Source: Rotaria sordida
Taxonomy: Eukaryota > Rotifera > Eurotatoria > Philodinida > Philodinidae
DNA length: 64,000 nt
Assembly: GCA_905250125.1 (NCBI GenBank)
Contig: CAJNOL010000482.1
Location: 68,429 to 132,428 of the forward strand
Reading direction: 5' to 3'
The position numbers were made by a program, and so were the translations under genes. Below, piece after piece: positions 35,426 through 48,000 of the stretch. The notes under the pieces were generated by a model, which worked only from the letters and a program-made list of their open reading frames with translations, had not been told where the DNA came from and searched no databases. Numbering within the stretch: position 1 is the first letter of the stretch; each line of letters starts with the position of its first letter.

Positions 35426-35883
35426 CATGCTATTGAAATTGTATTATTACTTGACAATTTCAAGCGATCTCAAAAGCTTGTCTCATAATACAAGACTCAA
35501 TTGATAAGCCAAGTTGATCAAGTCAACGTAAAGAATAATGCTGATGGTAGGCTCATTTGAAATAACACATCAGAATGCATAGAATGATGTTTTAGAAAGT
35601 TGATAGAATTGAACTTGAATGTGTGAATGCGGCTAACTGAAGCATAGAACTACTTCCACACCCACATAAGCGTGAGAAAGATTTTCATATAACATATTTC
35701 GGTATGGCAAAAATATGTGTATTCATGTTGTCCCATCAATAAATAAGAAGCATAAATTTCGTTGATAGTATTGTGGTAGTTCAGTAGATATAATTAATGA
35801 ATAACAAATACTGAATTCTCATACTGACAAAGAACGTGAAAATGTTTATTGCCGGTACACTTCGAAGAATTTTTATTCAAATA

Positions 35884-36035
35884 GTAATAACTAGGGGTGG
35901 GAAGTTACCGTTACGTTACCAAGTAACTAGTAACTCGCAAGTTACTAGTTACTCGGTAACTAGTAACTCAAAAGTTACTAGTTACCCGGTAACGTAACTC
36001 CCGGGTAACGGTAACTTCCCACCCCTAGTAATAAC
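35884..36035. mobile_element. 136-bp hAT-type MITE with 8-bp target duplication
   Basis: The element (35892-36027) starts TAGGGGTGGGAAGTTACCGT and ends with its complement. It is flanked by a perfect 8-bp direct repeat, GTAATAAC, at 35884-35891 and 36028-36035. The interior is a palindromic array of GTAACTAGTAACT / AGTTACTAGTTAC words. TIR type and duplication length together indicate the hAT superfamily. Confidence 0.9.
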
Positions 36036-36942
36036 ACCATTACATAAATTAAAGATTTATATACAAGCAATAGGAAAAATTATTCAACACAGCAATGTAT
36101 AAGCAAATTGATTTCAAAACCAAAAATGATTGAATAGTTTTTAATATTTTATATAGAATAAGTAGAGATGATCTTAAAGTGTTCGATGACTTTAGCAAAG
36201 CAATAGAATTGCCCTGTTTTTAAAATGATATCTGAAATAGCTTTTCTACAAGGTTGTGTTATATTTCAATTATTCAGAATATTTTGTAGTTCGTTTTACC
36301 AGTAATCAATAAAGACTTAATCGGTCTTGATTGTTTTTCTGGTTTTGTTGTAAAAACATGCATTTATCCATTAGAAATACTCAAAATTCAACATGACAAA
36401 ATAATCTGTATATGAATGAATCATCCATTGTGTTTCCTTAGCTATAATGTGAAGGGCTGATCAAATTAAGTCAATTACGAATCTAACCCGAAAACTATAT
36501 CAAAATCCAAGTTAGCGAGTACATCGTCATCGTGGATATTCAAAAAAATCTTGCTTGTAGGTAAGACTTCCTTGAAAGATAATAATTTAACTTTAATTTC
36601 TTTTGGTACTTTCTACTATTGGAATTGATTCCGCTTTCTAACAAGAAAAATTTAATACTTGAGTTCTGTTTATGCAGATAGAAATTTTGGATAGGGAGCA
36701 AGTGTAGGAATAAATAATATCTGTTTTGTATTTATTTTTCCATGATCCATGTATTATTTCGATTGGAGCTAGTCAATGTTTATTATCAAAAATAAAATAT
36801 AGATGAGATATTGAACGATAATAAGAAATTTCAGCTGGTTTTTTTTTATACATCAGTAGTATTTTACGGAAGACATAATGAAATAACGCCTGATATACTC
36901 CAAGTTAGTTGATAAAGAGTTACATTTATCAATAGTTTGTTT

Positions 36943-37540
36943 TAATAGAGATGATATTCAGAGTTTAATGATAGAAAATAAGAATTTTAACAATATTTAC
37001 TTGATCAAACATTCAATAATCCATTATTTGCTTCTTGGCCTCTTCGTATTAAATACGAAGAAACATTTATTACAACAATTATTGGAAGGATAAGGCTATT
37101 TCGTTATAGTAATACAACATTTTCAAACTTATGTCAAGAAACATCATAATACTAAAGTGAATAGTCCATAGTATGAACTAGTAGTTGATTTAACTAGTCG
37201 ATCATCTATGCGAACAAGATTGATCGCATATATGCATTTTTGAAAGTAACATTTTACATTCAAATGTAAATCTTACATCATATTTCCCATTATATAAAAA
37301 TTTAGGACAATAAACAATGTGTTATTTATCAACAAAATATAGGATTACTTTGTCATGGTCTTACTGATCTTGCTAATTGACTGCATCGATCTGTCTTGGT
37401 GATTATCTACTGAAAAAAATATATCTTCTAGAAAACAAATATTCATTATAAACTATTATGTGACGATTCCCATGGATTTTTATATACATATAATCGAGCT
37501 TGGTATTGGATCAGGTCTAATCGGCCTTTGTTTTACTAAA
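36943..37540 (+). pseudogene. Decayed exon series of an unidentified gene
   Basis: Three coding-like blocks, two of them directly preceded by an acceptor. (1) After TTTTAATAG at 36943, DDIQSLMIENKNFN and, one frame over, YLLDQTFNNPLFASWPLRIK onward for about 50 codons. (2) After AAATTTAG at about 37306, DNKQCVIYQQNIGLLCHGLT DLAN, a TGA where Trp would fit, LHRSVL, then a GT. (3) After TCTTCTAG, KTNIHYKLLCDDSHGFLYTY and NRAWYWIRSNRPLFY, then TAA. Blocks 2 and 3 join in phase 0. The frameshift and TGA suggest a dead gene. I do not recognise the family. Confidence 0.35.
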
Positions 37541-40500
37541 ATATTCAGATACACGCGTATTATATACATTTACTGATTATTCTTTCATGCTTTTGAATTC
37601 ATTACAAGAAAAATGCATTAATCGACTTTTCAGAAGATTAATTCAATATATGTGATTAAGAATAATATAAATTACTTACTATTATTTATATAATTAGTTT
37701 AGAAACAAATAAAAATTAGAGATTTAGATTCGAATCAATACTCAACGGATAAGAATAATTGAGATTGTCTTTATATAATTTTAACCACAGATAAATGACT
37801 ATATTATTATACCTTACATGATTATTACTTTCGCCATATTCAGATATTGTTCATGACCGATTAATGATTGAAAATTTAGCAATAAAGACTAGATGTTATT
37901 CGAACTTCGTTCAACTGCCAAATGTGGTGCAAAGTTTTGAATGTCGATTATTGATAAAATCGACATCAGACAAAAAAAAATGAATAATCATTTCTACGAA
38001 TGAATACGCAACATTTTGCTCGAAGAAGTATTTTTAATTTGTTGGAATCAAGTGTTTGCTTCCATCTTTATACTGAGAAACATTAAGTTTCGATCAATTC
38101 TTCGAAGTTGAAAAATAGCTATTGCAAAATTCATTACTAAGAAAACTCTATTAACAAGAATCAATATGTTTCTAATGAATACTATTGATTGATAAAGTCA
38201 TTTGTTCAAAAACAGTGACGGCGAATTTTCCGTACTGATTTCATGATGGTTCGTCGCGAGTTTTATTTTCTTCTTTCTAAACATATACTCATCAAAAGTT
38301 GTTATTTCATGTCGTGACAATATAGAAAATGAAAAGTCAGAAAATGCCGATTCAAACGTGAGAATACAATTTCAAGGTCGAATTAATACCATTCATCTCC
38401 TTATAGAACACCACTGAAAAAAAGCATAAATTTGAGCTTCGAGATGATTAAAACAAAGATAGCAAAAAAAGGTTAGTCGCTAGATTCTTTGCTTATACCT
38501 GTGGTAACTGTGAATACAGTCCATAATAGATAAGGAAGCAGAGAGAAAATCAAACAATCAATCGAAAATATTTATTAAAAACTTGTTTATAGAATTCTCT
38601 TAATAATAAATTTTATAATGAGCTCTTTACAAAATTTTTCAGTCTTCGATTGGATGATTGGTCGAAACGTAGATTTTCGAATTCACAACGACAGAAAAAA
38701 AAAACTGATTCCAGTAAAACGTAAATATCTTTTGAAGAAAAATGTTTTATAATCAATCGTATAAAAGACTATTCGTCTTTTTAGAAGATATCGATACGTT
38801 CGACATTCGAAGCTTCGCGTCATATTTTGCAGTCGAGTGAAACTTGAATACCCTCTATCTAAACTTGTCATTCGATTTATATAGAAGATGACAAGTAGAC
38901 AGGAAACGCATATGTCGTATCAACAATAAAAACAAAAAAAAGATGCAGATGAAAGATCATCTATTTTTATAGATAATATTTTAAGCTTAATATCCGATAG
39001 CGAAACTTTTTTCACAAAACATTTATCCATATAGATTTGAATAAAAAAAAATGTAATTGTACTGCAATAACGTGCCATCACCAACGATCAACATATAACG
39101 TATGAATCGAAAAGATCTTTGTTTTTCAAGGCGGATGACTAGAAGAAGTACAACAATCAGCTTCATACTTTTCAGTCACGCAGTATAGCTATGACAAATT
39201 TTTCTTCTTCTCAATGGATTAGTTACAATTCAAGTAAGACACTCGTTTTTAGAACTTGAACTTCATTTCGAATTGTTAAAAAGCTTGCCGTAATTGTAAG
39301 AATGTAGCGATAAAAGATCTAAAATCCATTTCTTTAATATTCCATTCCATGTGAGAATTAAAAATGATAAATAACAATAGACCATGTGTTTATATGGTCA
39401 TACTATGGCTCAATATTCGAATGATCATGCGTATCTTAGATATTCTATTTATATACAATTTATTTATCGTCTGCAACAATTTAAATCCATCGATGATGAT
39501 GTCTCAAATATTCAGAATGATTTCTACATGACTGATAGAGATCTAATGTTAGGAACAATAATGAACAGTTAATAGTTACCTTATACAACAATGATCTGTT
39601 CAGATTCATCAATTCTCACTTTTCAATTGAGCCAAAATAGTTGAATACGACTAAAATGACTTAAAACAAATGTTTTTATATATTTCTGAAGATATTAAAA
39701 AAAAAATACACTAGTAAAATAGTATACTTATTCTTTAGTGGATTCATATCTATATCTAACGTTTCGATACTTGTTCTTAGTAAATACCCTGTATTTTAAA
39801 CTAGATAAAATGCATATTTGATTCCTTTTTTTTATATCAAGATAACATTGATAAAGTTGTCTATTCCAACAAGGAAAAGAGAGACGATCAGAATATTTTT
39901 TAAGAATTATATACAAAAATAGAGTTCCCTTTGTATTGATGCAGTTCTCATTGAGATAGATCAACATCAATTATACTAAACAACTTCGACTTTGGTAATA
40001 AAGTTTACATTTCAGCTAATAATTCTATAATTAAGAATTGAAAAAGAAAAAAAATTTGCACGATCATATTTGTATAATAATATTATTTCACCCTAGACGA
40101 AATAATACAATGGAAGCACGATAGTTCTTTTTATTGAGTGAATGGACCATTCAATCTTAATTTTACAAGCCGTTTTCTCCTTTCACTGAACACGAAAAAC
40201 CATGAGAATAACTATGAAATCATAATCGTTATTTATTATAAAACTACACAAATATATTTACACGTCATATAGATGGTTGTCATCTGCATTAGAATTATAT
40301 TAATATTTGAAATATTATAAGAACAATTCATTCTAAGATAAATCAATCATAATTTTATGATTTGGTTGTAAAATACAAATTTTTTCATTTTACGATTACT
40401 AATCATATTGACAGAATTTTGCAATATTTTCTTCCATTTTAGTATCGTTTAATTTTATAGTTCAATAATTTCTTCTGTTATTTATCTATTCCATAACAAA

Positions 40501-42024
40501 ACATGATACGAAAAATCTAATCAACATTAATAATATTTAGCCAGATAATTAACTGTTAAGTAAAAAAACAAAAATTTATATTACTTTTTGTATTCATCAA
40601 AACATAATATTTGATAGTTAAGCTATTCATCATGTCTATATTCGTTCCAGATAATATGAAGATGGATGAGTAAGAAAATCAATGAAATTTAAAATATAGA
40701 CTTTGATCATATATAGAAACAATATATTTTGTTCATTTGATTCTATATGCTTACTTAGTAATTTAATCTTAATATTATTCAAACTTTATCCACATTCATT
40801 TATTTGGTTCATTATAAAAAATACTTTCCATAAGCTTAGGATATCAAATAATCTGTAATGATTAGATTTTGTGTAATTTTTTTTTTTCTAACTCATTGAA
40901 ATACCCAATCTAGATACATCAAACAAAGACTTATTTATTCATCTATTCCTTTCTATAGGATATAAACAGAAAAGAGAATACGACAATTAACAATTTTTAC
41001 TATTTTGTTTTTCGAATGAATAAACGAACAAAACCAACTTGACCGTATATGCACGTCTATAATTGCAGACTAGTTTAATGTTAATCTTATGCTTTCGGAC
41101 AACGATCGAAATGATTAGAAAATGTACACATCTAGACAACGATGAATAAGAAAGAAAGAAAAGAAGAACTCAATATGTTCGATACAAGCTCCAAATAGCC
41201 GATTATTGTATAGCTCCGATCATTACTATAACCGATCAAAGTCAAACAAAAAAGAAACCAGGAAGAAAGTAAATGCCATTTGTTGTTGTTGTTATATCTT
41301 CATCTTTTTCTAATGATGAATCATCACTGGAAACCATATGACACATACTAAGCATAGTTGACGATACCATTTCTGACGAACATGACTAGCAGGAGAGAAG
41401 AGAAAAGAAAAAAAAACAGAAAAAGAGAGAAGCAGAGCGAAAGATTCTTTTTTTTTCTTTGCTCAAGAATAAATCGACGAAGAGAAAAAAATAACTTTTC
41501 TCTTCGAGTACGAGAGTGAATATTGTCTTGTTTTTGCATTCATTTAAGAGGAAATGATGCTTGGTGGTATATGTTATTCTATTTAAAATGGGTAAAGATT
41601 TGTTCTAATGTTTTATATTCACTTAATGAACTTGTTCTTCTTCATTTTTCTACTGTTGATAATGAACAATCGTGAGAATAGTTAATTGTATGAATTGAAG
41701 ATTTTCTTATATAAATAATAAATTCGATACAATGAATTAAATAAAAGATATATACTATATTTTTCTTAAAATCTTTTTGTTCTTCTTCAATTGAATATCA
41801 TTTCTAATTTTAAATGAAAAAACAAAAAGTTGTCAATCAAAGAAAAATACGTTTTATTCATTCAATACTCTTTTGATTTCACCGATTGTTTTGATCCTAC
41901 AATCTATATTTCACACTTATTACAAAAGAAGATATATAAATATATTCTTTTGAAAAAAAAAAAAAGAAAAAGAAACGTTAGCTATTATCATCTTATCGCA
42001 ATATAACATTTCATTTGTTTAGTT
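37541..42024. other. Long gene-free interval
   Basis: About 4.5 kb of AT-rich sequence with scattered short random open frames. I see no gene, transposon ends or RNA gene. It should include the upstream regulatory DNA of the MET-like receptor gene. Confidence 0.45.
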
Positions 42025-45000
42025 ATGTACAAAGAAATCATTTTTATTCTTCTACTATTAAAAATAATAATAATCAATTGTTATACATTTCAATCATCAA
42101 TTGATAATTTATTATATATACAAAATACATCAACTTTATTTGCAATATCTTCATCACATTTACATCAACTACATTGGTCAACAACAAATCAAAATTTATT
42201 ATTATTACATAGACGTGTTCAACTTCATTCATCTATTGATAATAGTGAATATGGCGTTAGTGTTTTTGTTTATGATCAAATAAAACAATTATTAATTATA
42301 TGTGCACGTTCATCAATTGGTCGTTGTATATTATATGATGCAAATGATATAAGTCGAACATATTTACTTGATTCAATTATTGAAACAAATTATCTTGGTT
42401 GTTTATCTGGTTGTTATACATTTATATCATCGAATATAATTCGTTCAGCATTGAATGGAAATCGTGTTGAACGTAATGGAAATATAATTAATTCACAAAT
42501 TGAAATAGGTAAAGATTTACTTAGTTATAATATTAAATATCAATTAGAATCAAGTGATAATACATTAATAACATCATTAACATTTTTACCTGAACGTTTA
42601 ATTAATAAACATAATTATGAATATATATATGGTTTTGATTATGAACAATATACATATTATATATTAAAATCATCACGTATTGGACGTTTATGTCAATCAT
42701 CAATAGCTATGCGTGTTACATATGATGAAATACCATTATTAAATTGTAATAATGATAAAAATTCATCGATTATAACAGGTGCTTTTCATTCATTTGATAA
42801 AATGAATAATTTATTTATTTTATTTGATAATTTTGTTTGTATTTATTCAATGAATGAAATAATAAGTGCATTTAAAGCATCGAAAATTCAATGTCAAACT
42901 GGAAATGGTTATCGTCTTTCACATATTGTTGATAGTATTGAATTACGACCAATATGTGAAAAAACACTTGAACAAAATTTAACAGAATTAAATGAATGTA
43001 CATGGCAACCATATCGAACAAATATTTATGTTGATGGAATTGTAGGTGCTATTGGAGATTTAATTTATCAAACTATGAGAAATGATATTAAAATTCTATT
43101 TATTTTTGCTCAAGATAATATTGTTATTATGGGTACGAATGAAAGACGTGTTTTAAAAGTAAGATTGAAAAAATTTTATCTATTTAAGGAAATCTCTCTT
43201 TCGTGTACCAAAATTTTTGCTTTTGTTGTAGTTATTATATAGTCTGAAGTAGTATCTATCTACTGAGTATATTTTGGGATTCAAAAATTATCTGTAAATG
43301 TTAAAAAATTCGAAAATAAATCAAATTTACGTAACGGAAATAACGAAAACTATACATCGTTTCATATTTTTCTTAAATTAACTGTTTCATGAAAAAAAAA
43401 ACATAGAAATATCCCCATTTATTCGGATTAGTACGTCTGATCGAACTGAAACCTATTTCAGATATACTATACACCGTTTGGAATGAGTATTTTTTTTTTG
43501 TGTGTTTCAAAAACTATTGTTCTGTTGATTTTTTTGGTAGTTCTATTCCAAAACACAATACGTTTTTTAGGGTATCTTCGATATTTTGATTTTTTTATTC
43601 GAAAAACAAAAAATAAAAAGAACTCCATCCTAAACAGTGTCTAGTGCCTGTAAAAAAAAGTTTTCATTTCGATAGAACATAGCATCTCGGAGAAACGGTA
43701 ACGAAAATTGGTACCATTTTTCGGTATTATGATTTTAGTATTTTATAGAAGACAGCATTCGAAAACTTTGAATCTATGATAACTTTTGTTCTAATCATTA
43801 AGATCTACTTGCCTTGAAAATTCCAACATTTTTTTATGAGCTACTCTCTAGAAACTCCGGAAATGGAAGACCGAGTATTCTTAATAATGTGTTCAAAATT
43901 GTTACTTCTATTCAATAGAATAAACGATTAGTTACATTTTGTTTCTATTAGATGTACATATTCCGACACTCAATAGGAAAAAAAAAGATTGAAGAAAGTT
44001 TGAATAAATATAATTGAAATCAATGAATCAGCTGCATATTTTTTCTGCAGTGATAATTTGACTGAATTGTTTACAAGTCTCTAACAATACGAATAACTTT
44101 AATAGTTATCTGATTACTAGAGCATATTCTTCGATAGTGATTGTTGTATTCATTTTTTAGTATTATTTCATATGAATTATCTCTTGTCTTAGTTGATTTT
44201 AATCAAAAGAATGCATTCATATATTCTATTCTAGTTGAGAAAAATTTTTTTTTTAATTTTCTCACACATATTTTCTGTTTATCATATATATCAATATAGA
44301 TAACTAATTATATAATTTTTAGCTTATTCAGTCGAATCGAACAAAACTTTATCTTTTACATGAAGCTATTTATCATAATGAACCATTCAATAGTCAATAT
44401 GTTATCGATTATGAACATGAATCACTTATCTTTGCTGTTGCTTCTGAGGTATTTGTTTTTGTTTTTCAAAATACCTGATTTGTAAAAGTATAATTTATTG
44501 ATTTTGATTAGTTACATCGTTATGCATATAATTCATGTTCACTTTATGATACATGTCAATCGTGTGTTGGTAGTCGACGTTATGATAGTAAATCATGTAT
44601 ATGGTTCGATGGTAAATGTTCATTATCATCAAATTCATTAATATTTGATCGTGGATGTCCACCATTAATTGATCAAGTTTGTTTTTTATTTTCATTTTTA
44701 TGTAATATTTAATCAATTTAAAATTATTTTTTTTTTTTGAATAGATTAAACCAATGAATATTAGTATCAATACTGAACGAGTTTTATTAAATATAACAGG
44801 TTCATTCGGAAATATGAATGCACGTTTCATTAAAGTTATTGTTAGATTTCCTTTACCAAATCAAAATCAATTTTTATGTACGATTGAAACTATTCAAAAT
44901 GACAGGTTTTATTTTATTGGAAAAAATTAAAATAAATAATTTTTGTATGTTGCTTTTTTTGTTCTTCAGTTTAATATGTAGTTTAATTATTCCAAAACAA

Positions 45001-48000
45001 CCTGTTGAAGGAATTATTTCGATTGATATTAGACCTGAACGTACATTATCTAAAGGTGATACTGATATATCTGGTTTAACTGAATTAACAGAAAAATTCA
45101 ATGTTTATGTAAGAAATATTGGTTTGTAATTGATAGATAAAAGAAAAACATTTGTAAATTATTTTAGATTCCCAAACCAATTCTTTTACCTAATTTTGGT
45201 CCAGCTACTGGTGGAACTAAAATTCGAATTCAAAATTTAGCTTTTGATAATAGTTCAGATTTATTTTCAACAATGAAAATCGTTTTAGGAAAACAACAAT
45301 GTCATATAACTGAGTATGATTGTTTTCGAGTCATGAGCAAATGTAACTGATCTATTTATTTCATACGAAAATTTTTGTTGGTAATAGAACTCGATGAGTT
45401 GTTATCTACAATGCAAAATTAGGAATCAAACAGTGTTTCTATCTAGCAAGTGCAATGGAAGTCAGATGATCATTCTACACTATAACTCATCGAATTCTAT
45501 TAGTAATAGAAATCTTGTGTAAAGAAACAATGGAAGAACAGTTGCTTTTGCTCATAACTAAATATTCTTAGTTGAAATGAATATATTTTTATTTCTAGAA
45601 TAACTACAAGTGAAATTATATGTATAAATCAAGCATGTACAAATGATTTGGAACAATTAGAATTAAGTATTCAAGTAAATAATCAGATATGGCAATTAGA
45701 AAAAACATATTTTCAATGTAAAAGTGATCCAATGGTATTTGATTGGTATCCAAAAAAATCTATTTTAAGGTATTGGATTAATATTTTTATAAAGGAAAAA
45801 CAAAAATACAATAGTTTATGAATATTTGTTTTTTTTTAATAGTGGTGGCTTTAAATTAGTTGTAAATGGTGAAAATTTAGATGTTGTACAAATGCCAATG
45901 ATGAAATTTGTTTATAACATGTCGGATTATGAATTCATTTCAGTAAGTTTAAATAGAATATATATAATAAAAAGCAAAAAAACAATTCTTTTTATTTTTA
46001 GTTATGTGAATCGATTACAAGTTCACAAATGATTTGTTTATCACCTGGTATTGATAAAAATTTTGGTTTAGATCCACCGATTGATCTTTATGTAACATTT
46101 ATTATGGATAATGTTAAAATAATACCTGAAGATGATATTTTAATAATTGTTCATGATCCTATTTATTATCCATTTAAAAATTATATTCAACAAATAAATT
46201 CAACAAATATAATCAAATTTGAAGTAAAATTAAAAACGAAAAAGAATTTCTTGTTTTTTATTAACTTTAAAAAAAAAATCTTTCCGTTTTCAAGGGTTCA
46301 AATCTTGCATCGACACATTCAATTGATTTAATTGATGTACGAATAGATAATAATAATAATGCTTGTATACCATTTAATTTAACAGATACTTATCTTATGT
46401 GTTTATTATCAAAATTTGCTTTAAATAGTTTACAAGATTTCGAAGCAAATGTTGAAGTATGAAACATAGGTTTTTTTGTTTAAATATTATTTGACGTTTT
46501 TTGTTTGTTGTATATGTCTAGGTTCGAATAGGAACAAATTTAACATTTTTAATTGGTAAAATTATCTTACAAAATTCTACTCAATCATCATTATTACCTG
46601 TTCCATATATAAAAAGACAAATTGGTTTATGGACAACGATTATTTTAATAATATTATCATCAATAATAATATTAAGTTTAATTTTTCTTTTAGTTATATT
46701 AATTCGGTGTCGTTATTTTCGTTTATCAGAAAAATTTCATCAACAAAATAGACCACCACAATTTTATCAAGATGTTTGGTGTGAATTAGGAAAAAAATGG
46801 CAAATTGATCCAAAATATTTAACAATAGCTGAAAAAATTGGTCAAGGATGCTTTGGTGATGTTTATAAAGGTGAATTAAAACAAAATGATAATAAAACAA
46901 TTGAAGTTGCTGTCAAAGTTTTACGTGGTAAGATTAAAACAAAAGAGTTTTTTTCTTTTGAGTTGATGCAATTTTTCAATTCTAATAGAGTTTTCTTTGA
47001 AAAGAAGATATTATTGTACTAAGGAGGAGAGTAAGTAGGTAAATAATAATCAACAAATATTTATGTCTCTTATGAGTATGGAGTAATATAGAATGTTTAA
47101 GTTGTAAAGAATGCATACAGTATGAATCTCCTATTCAACCAGACTCACACCACTAGGGCCCTGCGGTTCCAAAAAAATTGGAACCGAGGACCGGATTTTT
47201 CTGATTCTCTTACCCGGAACCGTGAAATAAAAGCCGGTAGAACCGGAACCGAACTTTTTCTTGAGGGCGAGAGTTTCAAAATGTGCGGATGTTGCAAGAT
47301 GCGCATTATATCAGTACCTTCCTTCATTTATTCATGAAAAGTTTTCGTAGTAATCCTGGTGTTCAAGAAAAAGCTCTTAAGTTAGTTAAAACGAAAATTA
47401 TTAAACGCCAATGAACAATACTATCTACTACATTTACAACGACTACTCCACCATCTGTCTATACAGATTTACTTGATTCTCAATCGACAACATCAAAAGG
47501 TCTTCTTTCATACTATTTTGATATACGACAAAATTCCTTAATATTGTCAACAACAACGTATGAGTTATATGAATATATGCCATCAAATGTCCCATTTAGC
47601 GGACATGATGATGTTTTATAATCCCGCGACAATAGAATTTAATATTAACGATCTAATTTTCTATAACTCAAGATTTTTATGCTGTATAAGCATCGAACAA
47701 CATAGTAGAGAGACTTTTCTCGTCTGCAGAAAACACAAATATCGATAAACGCATCAATTTTGGTGCAAAAAATACTCCTATTATTATTTTTTCAGAAAAA
47801 TTTAGCATTATTAAAATCATGTGATAAAAAAAATTGATGAAGTTGATACAATTGAAATGAAAAGAAAGATGGTTGAACAGTCATCTTCTACAATCTCCTG
47901 TCCTAACTAAATAACAATATATTGCTACAACAACAAAAAAAAGACGTTTAGAATGAGTAACGAAGATGACATTGTTCGTTGTGATCATGATCGTGTAGAG

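Noticed and set aside
35126..35504. Opposed open frames of 100 and 112 codons
   Set aside because: Both arise from the 30-base-period repeat; neither resembles a known protein.
43159..44322. Long receptor intron 1, examined for fold-back structure near 43640-43870
   Set aside because: Some words look reminiscent of the other hairpins, but no consistent arm pairing was found.
46694..46900. Minus-strand 68-codon frame across the receptor TM/kinase exon
   Set aside because: Shadow of the receptor coding exon on the opposite strand.
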